Position numbers and translations under genes: made by a program
In this document: positions 1 through 7,447 of the stretch, piece after piece
Layout of the letters: each line of letters opens with the position of its first letter
Numbering within the stretch: position 1 is the stretch's first letter
Assembly (NCBI GenBank): GCA_900549375.1
Contig: URNY01000011.1
Location: forward strand, 1 to 29,169
DNA: 29,169 bases
Direction of reading: 5' to 3'
Source: an uncultured Bacteroidales bacterium
GTDB lineage: Bacteria; Bacteroidota; Bacteroidia; Bacteroidales; Muribaculaceae
Notes under the pieces: generated by a model
The model's database searches: none
Told to the model about the DNA's origin: nothing
What the model saw: only the letters and a program-made list of their open reading frames with translations

Positions 1-237
1 ATGGCAGCGCGGGTCGCCGCCATCCTGCTCGCTCGGCGGAATTGTGAAAAAGAGCGGATCGCCTGATTCGGCTATGTAGACATATCCGCGGAATACGCAA
101 CCGCTGGTGTAATAGACATTCACCGATGAGCCGAGAAGCACGGCGTCAATCTTTGACTCGTTCATGTGCCGGCGCACTTTGCCGATGCGGAGCGATAGTT
201 CATTTTCAAATTCCGGTGCGAGAAATGGTATTTTCAT
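1..237 (-). CDS. M24-family (Xaa-Pro aminopeptidase-like) peptidase, N-terminal fragment
   Basis: Only the first 79 codons are inside the window; the frame is open to base 1, so the gene continues off the left edge. The visible part looks like the creatinase/prolidase N-terminal domain: a helical start, then MNESKIDAVLLGSS and VNVYYTSGCVFRGYVYI, the pattern typical of Bacteroidetes aminopeptidase P-like proteins. The metal-binding pita-bread catalytic domain is not visible, so activity cannot be judged. In the full-length family these are cytoplasmic dinuclear-metal enzymes that release N-terminal residues before proline. Two in-frame ATGs exist, at 246 and 237; I prefer 237 because it begins MKIPFLAPEF, like family members I recall. 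It lies 75-84 bp downstream of gldH on the same strand and may be co-transcribed. No promoter of the TTTG/TAnnTTTG type was seen in the gap. Confidence 0.75.
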   Translation of the reverse strand, partial: MKIPFLAPEFENELSLRIGKVRRHMNESKIDAVLLGSSVNVYYTSGCVFRGYVYIAESGDPLFFTIPPSEQDGGDPRCH

Positions 238-321
238 AATTGTCATAAAATTCGGGTATATCACATAAATGGCAAACCGCCAAAGGATAACCACATTTTT
301 ATAAAAACAATCGGCACGTTT

Positions 322-849
322 CTAAAGTTTCAGACGCCGTAGCCTCGTAGATTGCCCGCTCAGGCATAGCCGGAGACCGATGTTACGTAGGCAGGTTGTA
401 TTCTCGATCGGGGAGAGAGAAGTCAGCTCCACAAGATATCCCTGGGGCAACTGCATTCCTCGCCGTAGGGTATCGGATACTTCATAGAGAGCCAAGGTCT
501 TTCGTCCGCGATTAGACCCGTCGGCATTGCGAAGTCTCACGTTTAGGCGCCCGATGGCTATCACGCCGTTTTCATCCTCTTCGGAGATCTGCAGCGGGAT
601 CGACCGCGTATCGGGTTCGGGTGAATATCGCAAAGTCAGCACAAGGTCATAGCGGTCGGAGCCGTCCACGAGTGAGTCCATGGGCCAGGGAGCGAACGAG
701 AGGACGCCGAGAGGATCCCAGCCATCGCTGCCGAAAGAACGGAAATCTGAATATACTACATTCTCCACCCGCCGGCATGAGGCAAAAGCCGCAGTCACGG
801 CGAGCAGGCAAAATAGGAGGAATGTCGGCAGACTATTTCGACGTTTCAT
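322..849 (-). CDS. gldH: GldH-like gliding motility lipoprotein
   Basis: The product is a 175-residue predicted lipoprotein. A basic hydrophobic leader ends in AAFASC, with Cys25 as the lipidation site, so the mature protein should be anchored in an envelope membrane. The mature part starts CRRVENVVYSDFRSF and continues as a beta-rich domain with WPMDSL and LVLTLRYSP, which matches the GldH family. In Flavobacterium GldH belongs to the gliding/type IX secretion apparatus; non-gliding Bacteroidales keep it with an unclear role. A much longer ORF in this frame starts at 1092, but its extra N-terminus is antisense-like sequence inside ricT; the ATG at 849 directly precedes the signal peptide. 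It overlaps the 3' end of ricT by 17 bp, which suggests translational coupling. A ricT-gldH pair is, to my knowledge, a recurrent Bacteroidetes arrangement. Confidence 0.82.
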   Translation of the reverse strand: MKRRNSLPTFLLFCLLAVTAAFASCRRVENVVYSDFRSFGSDGWDPLGVLSFAPWPMDSLVDGSDRYDLVLTLRYSPEPDTRSIPLQISEEDENGVIAIGRLNVRLRNADGSNRGRKTLALYEVSDTLRRGMQLPQGYLVELTSLSPIENTTCLRNIGLRLCLSGQSTRLRRLKL

Positions 850-2056
850 GGCCCGGAGTCTGTTGTGCAGGCTGTTGGTTCTGGCGTTGAGGTCGGTTGC
901 CGCGGTTTTTCTGCGGCCTTTGTCGCTGACGGTCGTTGCGGTTTCCCTCTTTTGCGGCTTTCTGTCCTTCGGGTTGTGCGCCCTGCCGGGATTCCTTGCG
1001 TTTCTTGCGTCGGCGGGATTCATCGAAACGGGTGAGGCTTTCCTGCTCCACGAGATCGGTATATTCCTTCTTGTCGCCTTTCTTCTCCTCATCGGGTAGA
1101 AGCGAGCCGACTTTTATTCCTTGCTTGTTGAGAGCTATGATTTCGAAAGCTCGAGAGGCATCGATTGTCACGAGGTTCGCCGGTACCGACTTGTCGGTGG
1201 AATACGTAATCTTGCGTGCCAATATGTCCGGCTTGAAATAATAGAAAGTTCCGTCCTTTGTCTCGAGAGTCACATCTTTCGGGGGCAGTTTTCTGTGAGC
1301 CTCGCTATATGAATCGATCTCGAAGTTGAGGCAGCATTTCAGTTTTGCGCACTGTCCGGCGAGTTTCTGAGGATTCATCGAGAGGTCCTGAGTGCGGGCA
1401 GCCCCGGTTCCGACCGAGACGAAATGGGTCATCCAGCTCGCGCAACAAAGCGGACGTCCGCAGGGTCCTATGCCGCCTATGCGGCCGGCTTCCTGACGGG
1501 CGCCTATCTGTTTCATTTCGATACGCACCTTGAAAGTGTCGGCGAGAATGCGTATGAGTTTGCGGAAGTCTACTCGTTCATCGGCGATATAATAAAAAAT
1601 CGCTTTGCCGCCGTCGCCCTGATACTCCACATCGCCGATCTTCATGGCCAGACCAAGTTCCTCGGCGATCTTGCGTGCGCGAATCATGGTGTCTTCCTCG
1701 CGGGAACAGGCTTCGTGATACTTCTCAAGATCCGAAGGGGAGGCGAGTCTGAAAACCTTGCGGAATTCAGAATCGGGGCTCACGTTGGCTTTCTTCATCT
1801 GAAGCCTGACAAGACGCCCTGTCATCGACACCCGACCTATGTCATGTCCGGGAGCTCCCTCCACGGCTACCATGTCTCCGATCTTCAGGTCGAGGCGGTT
1901 GGGGTTCGAGAAGAAACCGGTTCTGGTGTTTTTGAACACCACCTGCACCAGATCGAAGTCATTGCGCGAAGAAATCCCTTCAAGCCAGTTTGTGGCGAAG
2001 AGCTTACCTCGGGGACAACCGCAGTTTTCGCATTTTTTTTTGTTTTCTGTGTCCAC
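833..2056 (-). CDS. ricT: RicT/YaaT-like PSP1-domain protein
   Basis: The product is a 407-residue PSP1 C-terminal-domain protein. The hallmark cysteine blocks CGRPLCCASW (Cys199, 204, 205) and CAKLKCCLNFE (Cys236, 241, 242) are intact. In Bacillus subtilis RicT works with RicA and RicF as an iron-sulfur-containing complex that directs RNase Y to some transcripts. Two additions stand out: a CxxCxC cluster at residues 9-14 and a basic Arg/Gln/Asn-rich tail from about residue 345 to the end, likely disordered and possibly RNA binding. The start appears to be GTG at 2056, because no in-frame ATG precedes the conserved region. It lies 9 bp after the rny stop and in the same reading frame. The 3' end overlaps gldH. 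Adjacency to rny supports a role in RNA decay; no ricA or ricF is visible. Confidence 0.88.
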   Translation of the reverse strand: MDTENKKKCENCGCPRGKLFATNWLEGISSRNDFDLVQVVFKNTRTGFFSNPNRLDLKIGDMVAVEGAPGHDIGRVSMTGRLVRLQMKKANVSPDSEFRKVFRLASPSDLEKYHEACSREEDTMIRARKIAEELGLAMKIGDVEYQGDGGKAIFYYIADERVDFRKLIRILADTFKVRIEMKQIGARQEAGRIGGIGPCGRPLCCASWMTHFVSVGTGAARTQDLSMNPQKLAGQCAKLKCCLNFEIDSYSEAHRKLPPKDVTLETKDGTFYYFKPDILARKITYSTDKSVPANLVTIDASRAFEIIALNKQGIKVGSLLPDEEKKGDKKEYTDLVEQESLTRFDESRRRKKRKESRQGAQPEGQKAAKEGNRNDRQRQRPQKNRGNRPQRQNQQPAQQTPGHETSK

Positions 2057-2065
2057 TTTGTCGGA

Positions 2066-3607
2066 TTATTTTGCGAAGCTGATGGCGCGTGTTTCGCGAA
2101 TCACAGTGATTTTTACCTGACCCGGATATGTGAGTTCGTCCTGAATCTTCTTTGCGATTTCAGCGGAAAGCTTTTCCGTCTCTTCATCGGTGATCTTGTC
2201 GGCGCCGACTATTACGCGCAGTTCGCGTCCTGCCTGAATTGCGTAGGTCTTGATAACGCCGGGATAGGAGAGGGCAAGCTGCTCAAGATCGTTGAGACGT
2301 TTGATATATGCTTCCACAATCTCACGGCGTGCGCCGGGGCGTGCGCCGGAAATGGCATCGCACACCTGAACAATCGGGGCGAGAAGAGAGGTCATCTCCA
2401 CTTCATCGTGGTGGGCGCCGATGGCGTTGCATATTTCCGGTTTCTCTTTGAATTTCTCCGCAAGTTTCATGCCGAAGAGAGCGTGTGGAAGTTCAGGTTC
2501 GTCATCGGGCACTTTGCCGATGTCATGGAGCAGGCCGGCGCGGCGCGCCTTCTTGGGATTGAGGCCGAGTTCAGATGCCATGACTGCGCACAGGTTGGCC
2601 GTTTCACGCGAATGCTGAAGCAGGTTCTGACCATAGGAGGAGCGATACTTCATTTTGCCGACCATGCGTATGAGTTCCGGATGGAGCCCGTGGATACCGA
2701 GGTCGATGGCCGTGCGCTTGCCTGTTTCCACGATCTCTTCCTCCACCTGTTTGCGGACTTTCGCCACTACCTCTTCGATGCGGGCGGGATGAATGCGGCC
2801 GTCGACCACAAGCTGATGCAAAGCGAGGCGTGCTATTTCGCGGCGCACCGGATCGAATCCCGAAAGCACGATAGCTTCAGGGGTGTCGTCAACAATGATT
2901 TCAATACCTGTGGCGGCTTCAAGAGCGCGGATGTTGCGGCCCTCGCGGCCGATGATGCGTCCTTTGATCTCATCGTTGTCGATGTGGAACACCGTCACCG
3001 AGTTCTCCACGGCTGTTTCCGTTGCCACACGCTGAATGGACTGGATAACGATGCGTTTTGCCTCTTTGGTGGCAGTCATGCGCGCATCGTCCATTATGTC
3101 GTTGATATATCCTGCGGCTGCGGTTTTGGCTTCATCTTTGAGCGATTCGACAAGTTTCTCTTTCGCTTCATCGGCCGAAAGGCCTGAGATGCGTTCGAGT
3201 TCATCCGTGATGCGGCGGTGCATATGGTCCACCTCCTGCTGGCGGGATTCGAGAAGAGCCTCGCGGTTGTCGAGGTTTCCTTTGAGAGTGTCGAGTTCTT
3301 TTTTGCGGCGTGAGTTTTCGTTCTGCTGCTGGTTGAGCTGAATCTCGCGCTGCTTGTTGCGGGCCTCGGCGGCCTGGGCTTTCTGCATGCGTTGGCCGGC
3401 GGCGCGCTCCGCGTCACCGAGTATTTTCATCTCCTCCTCTTTTGCCTGAAGAATCTTTTTCTCTTTGATAACGTCGGCCTCGCGGTTGGCTTCTTCGATA
3501 ATCGAGTTGGCGCGCGAGCCGGCATTTTTTTTGCTGATAACCGCGGCTGCCACATATCCTATGACGCATGCTACTGCCGCGATTATAATCCATATCGCTG
3601 TTTCCAT
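2066..3607 (-). CDS. rny: Ribonuclease Y
   Basis: This is a 513-residue RNase Y of normal family length. The order is an N-terminal membrane anchor (about residues 5-26), a long charged coiled coil (about 30-165), a KH domain with GRIIGREGRN at 216-225, and an HD domain with His332, the His361-Asp362 pair in GLLHDIGK, His399-His400-Asp401 and Asp417. These are the expected metal-binding residues, so the enzyme should be active. RNase Y is a membrane-bound endoribonuclease that starts mRNA decay. The ATG at 3607 directly precedes the anchor. Downstream lies ricT, its functional partner in other bacteria, 9 bp away and in frame. Upstream is a 148 bp gap to zapA, with no Bacteroides-type promoter seen, so transcription may come from the zapB-zapA promoter. 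Confidence 0.97.
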   Translation of the reverse strand: METAIWIIIAAVACVIGYVAAAVISKKNAGSRANSIIEEANREADVIKEKKILQAKEEEMKILGDAERAAGQRMQKAQAAEARNKQREIQLNQQQNENSRRKKELDTLKGNLDNREALLESRQQEVDHMHRRITDELERISGLSADEAKEKLVESLKDEAKTAAAGYINDIMDDARMTATKEAKRIVIQSIQRVATETAVENSVTVFHIDNDEIKGRIIGREGRNIRALEAATGIEIIVDDTPEAIVLSGFDPVRREIARLALHQLVVDGRIHPARIEEVVAKVRKQVEEEIVETGKRTAIDLGIHGLHPELIRMVGKMKYRSSYGQNLLQHSRETANLCAVMASELGLNPKKARRAGLLHDIGKVPDDEPELPHALFGMKLAEKFKEKPEICNAIGAHHDEVEMTSLLAPIVQVCDAISGARPGARREIVEAYIKRLNDLEQLALSYPGVIKTYAIQAGRELRVIVGADKITDEETEKLSAEIAKKIQDELTYPGQVKITVIRETRAISFAK

Positions 3608-3662
3608 GTTAATTATTCTTAGGGTTGTCTATAGTTTTTATAATTCGTTGTCTTGTTGAGTT

Positions 3663-3682
3663 GCAGACATGAGAGGGTCTGC
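3663..3682. repeat. Perfect 6-bp hairpin in the zapA-rny gap
   Basis: GCAGAC at 3663-3668 and GTCTGC at 3677-3682 form a perfect inverted repeat with an 8-base loop. Neither strand has a T-run after it, so it is not a standard intrinsic terminator. It sits mid-way in the 148 bp gap between zapA and rny and could be an mRNA stability structure or part of a small RNA. Confidence 0.45.
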
Positions 3683-3755
3683 CGTCGCATCAACGATGTG
3701 TCGGAAACGGATAAGGGAATGTGAAAAACGGGGAATAGTGGAAACGCGGGCCTAA

Positions 3756-4049
3756 TTATTCGGCGTCGGGAGCTTTTGAGGCAAGCGAAAGGCATTCTTC
3801 GGCTTTGTGCAGAGCTTCCATATGAGTCTGCTTAAGCTCTGCATAATATGAAGCGTAGCGGTAGGCAATCATGGCCAGAAGTCCTTTTTCCGATCGTTCC
3901 GGGAAAGAATGGCGCCAACGGGAGAACATGCTGTTGATTTCTTCCTCGACGTTGCGTGTAAGCTCCTGATTCCGGAAAGGGACGGTGACCTGTATCGGCT
4001 CTCCGCCTATGTTGATTTCCATTTTTATTAATTCCTGATCGTTCATCAT
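3756..4049 (-). CDS. zapA: Cell division protein ZapA
   Basis: The product is a 97-residue ZapA-family protein. The N-terminal beta-hairpin region (MEINIGGEPIQVTVPF) is followed by a helix with the block RNVEEEINSMFSRWR, then the long C-terminal helix LLAMIAYRYASYYAELKQ, which dimerises in the family. ZapA binds FtsZ filaments and promotes bundling at the division ring. Two adjacent ATGs (4049 and 4046) are possible starts; the first overlaps the stop of the upstream coiled-coil gene in an ATGATGA arrangement, so translation is probably coupled. The upstream partner resembles ZapB in size and architecture, so the pair is probably a small division operon that continues towards rny. Confidence 0.9.
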   Translation of the reverse strand: MMNDQELIKMEINIGGEPIQVTVPFRNQELTRNVEEEINSMFSRWRHSFPERSEKGLLAMIAYRYASYYAELKQTHMEALHKAEECLSLASKAPDAE

Positions 4050-4339
4050 TCCTTAAGCATTTGGATGCATCGGTCGATGTTTCTGATCAATCCGGCGATC
4101 TTCCGGCGGGTCTCGGCCAAGGAGTCCGGCGACTTCGCGAGGAGATGGGATACTCTGAGGTATTCCACATCGAGCAGGGCTTTGTCGCGGCTTTCAATCG
4201 CCGTCTTTGCCGCTGCGCGGACATCGGCTATTTCCTGCTCAAGTTCTTTATTCCGGATCTGCAGATTCCTGATTTCGTCCTGAAGAGCGGCTATTCGCTC
4301 CTGCAAATCTCCAAGAAGGCTGAGAAGGGATGGTGCCAT
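4046..4339 (-). CDS. ZapB-like small coiled-coil protein
   Basis: The product is a 97-residue protein that is almost entirely helical. Residues 8-60 form a coiled coil rich in Leu, Glu and Lys (LLGDLQERIAALQDEIRNLQ), followed by a second helix with RRKIAGLIRNIDRCIQML. There is no catalytic motif. Size, coiled-coil nature and position just before zapA suggest a ZapB-like division-ring component, but coiled coils align easily and homology is not proven. The frame is open up to 4387, yet the ATG at 4339 is preferred because the extra N-terminus would overlap the predicted promoter (4357-4388) and reads as unrelated AT-rich sequence. Its stop overlaps the zapA start by 4 bp. Confidence 0.75.
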   Translation of the reverse strand: MAPSLLSLLGDLQERIAALQDEIRNLQIRNKELEQEIADVRAAAKTAIESRDKALLDVEYLRVSHLLAKSPDSLAETRRKIAGLIRNIDRCIQMLKE

Positions 4340-4356
4340 CGGATGCCAAATTTTTA

Positions 4357-4388
4357 CAAAATTAATAAATATTGCGGATAATTGCAAG
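4357..4388 (-). promoter_or_regulatory. Predicted Bacteroides-type promoter for zapB-like/zapA
   Basis: Read on the minus strand, a TAATTTTG -7 box (4357-4364) matches TAnnTTTG. Twenty bases upstream is CTTG (4385-4388), a 3-of-4 match to the -33 TTTG. The predicted transcript would start only about ten bases before the ATG at 4339, leaving a very short leader. Confidence 0.5.
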
Positions 4389-4395
4389 AAAGATT

Positions 4396-4467
4396 TTTCC
4401 GGCCTCTTTCCGGGCCTTTTGTCAATATGCTTTCCGGCCTTATGTCAATATATAGGATATGTCAATA
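4396..4467. repeat. Short repeat cluster between lptD and zapB-like gene
   Basis: TGTCAATA occurs three times (4420-4427, 4443-4450, 4460-4467), the last copy covering the lptD stop codon. Interleaved are TTTCCGGCC (4396-4404 and 4431-4439) and the variant TTTCCGGGCC (4407-4416). On the minus strand it reads as degenerate tandem units beginning TATTGACA and continuing into AAGGCCGGAAAG. The longer word TTTTCCGGCCTCTTT at 4395-4409 recurs exactly at 7328-7342, in the leader of lptD. Function unknown. Confidence 0.7.
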
Positions 4468-7299
4468 CCAGCGGATATTGTTGTTGCCTTGCGAGCGTTT
4501 GTCGTATTTGAGGTCTTTGAGGAGAGAGGATTTCACGGAGATATGGAAGTTATAGGATTTGTAGGGGCCGACGGGCACGAATGAGGCTGTCATCGTGAAG
4601 CAATGCAGGTCGCGCGAAATCGAGCAGTTCATGTATGCGAGCTTGTGCAGGTCGAAATTATAGGATGCGGAGAATGAAAAGTTCCAGTTTTTGGTTGGAC
4701 GTATGTTGCCGTTTAGGGAGAGGTTCTGAGTCCATTTTCCTTTCCAGTCCATCCTGTCATAGTCGAATTCTCCATAGCCGTAGCTCACCGAATAGTTCAC
4801 CGACAGACTCCACGGGCATTCCCATTTGGCATATCCGTCGTAGTCCTTTCCGGGACCTTCGTCGGACTGATCGTCGCGGCGCCGAGCCTCGGCGCGGTTG
4901 GAGAAGCTCTCCTCCTCGGTCGGCTCGTCATCATCTTCTTCACCGTTGTTGCGGTTGCTTTCGTTTTTCTTTTTGCGGCGGAAAGTATCGTTGTTGAAGG
5001 TATATGAGAAAGATGTTCCCGCCGATGAAAGTCGCAGAAGTCCTTTTCCCTCCTGCCATCTGTAACGGTCCACCTGCCTTGGGGCTCCGTTGATCACCTT
5101 ATATACGTATGGGTCCCAGGTGGTGTTGAGGTTTAGATTGAAATTCTTCACGAGCCTGAGCATCACCGAAGCCTGCAGCGGACTGAGTCTGAGCGAGTCG
5201 GCGGCGAAATTATAGCTCTGGCTGAGCGAAAGGTTCTCGATCAGCGAAATCTTCCGCATACCTGTGGAGTCGTTTTCATCCTTCACCTTCATCTCCAGGT
5301 TGTTGGCGATGTTGACTGACAGCGAGCCGCTTTTTCCCCTGCCGGGCACTCCGAGGACGCCATGAGAGAAGTATGAATAATCGACGCGTCGGTTGTTGCC
5401 GGCCTGATCGGTATATGTATAGTAATTATAGACTCCCCACATCGGGTCTCCGAAGTCGGGCGCCCAGTTGAAGGATACTGTCGGAGTGATGACGTGGCGG
5501 ATCATCTGGACTTTGTCGCCGAAGAATTTCAACGGCTTATAAAAGCCATATAGTTTTGTATCGAACGACATCGACATGTTGAAGTCGAATATGTTGTAGA
5601 AACCATAGGTAGTGTCCTGCACCTCGCGTGAAGCCTGGGTGTCCCATTGACGGCGGATCTTGCTCGTGTACATCCGGTCGTTGAGCTGGATGGACGGGGA
5701 TACGTTCAGATAGTTGAAGATGGAGAATGTTGCGTTGATGGGCACTGAATGCCGCATTCCGTTACGCCAGTCCTTGATGAGACTCTTTTTGAAGAATACG
5801 TTCTGCTTGGCGGTGAGGGAGTTCTGGAACTGGCCAGAATAGGAGAGTTTGATCTTTTCATACCATTTCTCGCCGCCCACCGATTTCTTGCGTTTGAAAG
5901 GTGCCACCTGCGACATCGTGACGTTGAGATTGGGGAACGATACGGCAAGAGTGGAGTCTTGCGAACGCTGTGCGATATTGGCGGTTGCCGAGAAACTCCA
6001 TTTGGATCCCGGGCGCCGATAGGTGGCGTTGATGGTCGAAGATTTGGTGTTTTCGGTGAAGCTGCTGTTGTAGTAGGAATTGAGGTCGTTTCGTGAATAT
6101 CCGGAAGTGGCGAAGTTTACCGACGCCGAGAAATTCAGCGCCGGGTTAGCCTTGGAATCCTGCGAGTGGCTCCAGACGACCTGGAAGTTCTTCATTTTGG
6201 AATAGTCCGGCGATCCTTTGTCGCCCTGAACGGTGGTGAGGAAGGATATGTCGAACGAGCCGCGGAATTTGTAGCGCTTCACGTAGGAGGAATGCGCCGA
6301 GATTCCCCAGGAGCCTTTGGTGTAGATTTCTCCACGGAGCGCAAGGTCGATATTGTCGTTGATGGCAAAATAATAACCTCCGTCGCGCAGATAGAATCCG
6401 CGGTTATAGTCATCGCCGAAAGATGGGAAAATAACGCCGCTCGAGTATTTTTCCGAGAACGGGAAATAGCCGAAAGGCAGGGCGAGAGGCAGAGGCACGT
6501 CGGCGAGAACCATATATCCGGGTCCCGTCACCACATCTTTCTTGGGACGCACGCGGGCCTTCGTGAGCTGGAAATAGAAGTGGGGATGCTCATGGTCGTC
6601 GCAGGTGGTGTATTTGCCGTCTTCAAGATAGAAACTGCCGTCGTCCATCTTCTTGGCGCGTCCTCCGACGAGGAATCCTTCCCCCTGCTCGGTTATGACG
6701 TCGGTGATATAGCCGCGCTCGGTCTTGAAATTATATTTCATGGATTTCGACTCATATTCGTCGCCCCCTTGGTTGAATACAGGGATTCCCGTGAGGTTGC
6801 CGAGCGAATCGACCGTGCCGGATGCATAGACGGTTGAACTGTCGAGTTCCATGCGGATTTCCGATGAATTGAGCTTGAATTCTCCATATTCCACATCGCC
6901 ATCTCCGTAGAGATAGGCGTTCTGCTGACCTTTGAGCACAAGGGAGTCTTTGGCGGAAAAGGCCACGGAGTTGTCAAGGTCCACTTTATCGCGCACAATC
7001 TTTGAAAGCCTTTCGCGTCGGCCGGTGTCTATTGGCAGCGGCAGCCTTCCCGATGCTGAGTCGATAGGGATCATGGCAGCAGAATCGGTAGAATCAGGAA
7101 GAGCGATGCGGGAGGCCGGAAATGCGAAGAGGGAATCGTTGACAAGCGCCATAGAGTCAATGCGCAGAGTGTCCGGCAGACCTGTGCGGGTGCCGGAAGA
7201 TGCGTTAACCTTGCGTATGGGCCGGGTAACGTTGTTGCTCTGTGACCATGCGATTCCCAGAACGAGAATTATCGCTATATAAAAGAGTAAGCGCCTCAA
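4462..7299 (-). CDS. lptD: LPS-assembly outer-membrane protein LptD (Bacteroidetes type)
   Basis: The 945-residue product has an N-terminal hydrophobic signal segment (about residues 3-19), a Ser/Asp-rich linker, an OstA/LptA-like beta-jellyroll domain (about 105-260) and a large C-terminal beta-barrel ending in an aromatic residue (IRWY). LptD inserts lipopolysaccharide into the outer leaflet. The segment YTTCDDHEHPHFYFQ with Cys233 and the barrel-entry motif LPFGYFPFSEKYSSGVIFPS are typical of the Bacteroidetes family. Cysteines at 828, 892 and 900 could pair with Cys233, as disulfides matter in E. coli LptD, but this is inference. The start is TTG at 7299: an in-frame TAG lies two codons upstream, the next Met is residue 50, and only the TTG gives a complete signal peptide. 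It has its own promoter and a structured leader. An acidic insertion (residues 774-823) interrupts the barrel. Confidence 0.92.
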   Translation of the reverse strand: MRRLLFYIAIILVLGIAWSQSNNVTRPIRKVNASSGTRTGLPDTLRIDSMALVNDSLFAFPASRIALPDSTDSAAMIPIDSASGRLPLPIDTGRRERLSKIVRDKVDLDNSVAFSAKDSLVLKGQQNAYLYGDGDVEYGEFKLNSSEIRMELDSSTVYASGTVDSLGNLTGIPVFNQGGDEYESKSMKYNFKTERGYITDVITEQGEGFLVGGRAKKMDDGSFYLEDGKYTTCDDHEHPHFYFQLTKARVRPKKDVVTGPGYMVLADVPLPLALPFGYFPFSEKYSSGVIFPSFGDDYNRGFYLRDGGYYFAINDNIDLALRGEIYTKGSWGISAHSSYVKRYKFRGSFDISFLTTVQGDKGSPDYSKMKNFQVVWSHSQDSKANPALNFSASVNFATSGYSRNDLNSYYNSSFTENTKSSTINATYRRPGSKWSFSATANIAQRSQDSTLAVSFPNLNVTMSQVAPFKRKKSVGGEKWYEKIKLSYSGQFQNSLTAKQNVFFKKSLIKDWRNGMRHSVPINATFSIFNYLNVSPSIQLNDRMYTSKIRRQWDTQASREVQDTTYGFYNIFDFNMSMSFDTKLYGFYKPLKFFGDKVQMIRHVITPTVSFNWAPDFGDPMWGVYNYYTYTDQAGNNRRVDYSYFSHGVLGVPGRGKSGSLSVNIANNLEMKVKDENDSTGMRKISLIENLSLSQSYNFAADSLRLSPLQASVMLRLVKNFNLNLNTTWDPYVYKVINGAPRQVDRYRWQEGKGLLRLSSAGTSFSYTFNNDTFRRKKKNESNRNNGEEDDDEPTEEESFSNRAEARRRDDQSDEGPGKDYDGYAKWECPWSLSVNYSVSYGYGEFDYDRMDWKGKWTQNLSLNGNIRPTKNWNFSFSASYNFDLHKLAYMNCSISRDLHCFTMTASFVPVGPYKSYNFHISVKSSLLKDLKYDKRSQGNNNIRWY

Positions 7300-7326
7300 T
7301 TGCTATTGTTGCTGATGTTAAATGAA

Positions 7327-7366
7327 CTTTTCCGGCCTCTTTGGGGATAACCTCCATGCCGGGAAA
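7327..7366 (-). other. Hairpin in the lptD 5' leader carrying the repeated motif
   Basis: On the minus strand CTTTCCCGGC pairs with GCCGGAAAAG (9 of 10 pairs) around a 20-base loop. Its downstream arm contains the TTTTCCGGCCTCTTT word (7328-7342) also found after lptD. With a start point near 7377 the structure lies about 10 to 50 bases into the transcript. Confidence 0.5.
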
Positions 7367-7383
7367 GAGCGCAAACAGCCTTG

Positions 7384-7414
7384 CAAAGTTAGCTAATCTT
7401 GCACAATTGACAAA
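7384..7414 (-). promoter_or_regulatory. Predicted promoter of lptD
   Basis: On the minus strand TTTG (7411-7414), a 19-base spacer and TAACTTTG (7384-7391) match the Bacteroides sigma-ABfr consensus fully. It predicts a start near 7377 and a leader of roughly 78 bases before the TTG codon, and separates lptD from the HD-domain gene upstream. Confidence 0.72.
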
Positions 7415-7447
7415 AAATAAAAAATAAAAGGATATTAATATAAGATA

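Noticed and set aside
298..309. Palindrome TTTTTATAAAAA after gldH as a terminator
   Set aside because: It is purely A/T with no GC stem, so a stable hairpin is unlikely.
850..1092. N-terminal extension of gldH giving a 256-residue protein
   Set aside because: The extension lies wholly within ricT and is Arg/Lys-rich out-of-frame sequence. The lipoprotein signal begins at the ATG at 849.
1424..3187. A 587-codon plus-strand open frame opposite ricT and rny
   Set aside because: It spans two well-recognised minus-strand genes and their junction, and its translation shows no family motif.
4340..4387. Longer start (16 extra codons) for the ZapB-like protein
   Set aside because: These codons cover the predicted -7 box and read as AT-rich noncoding sequence.
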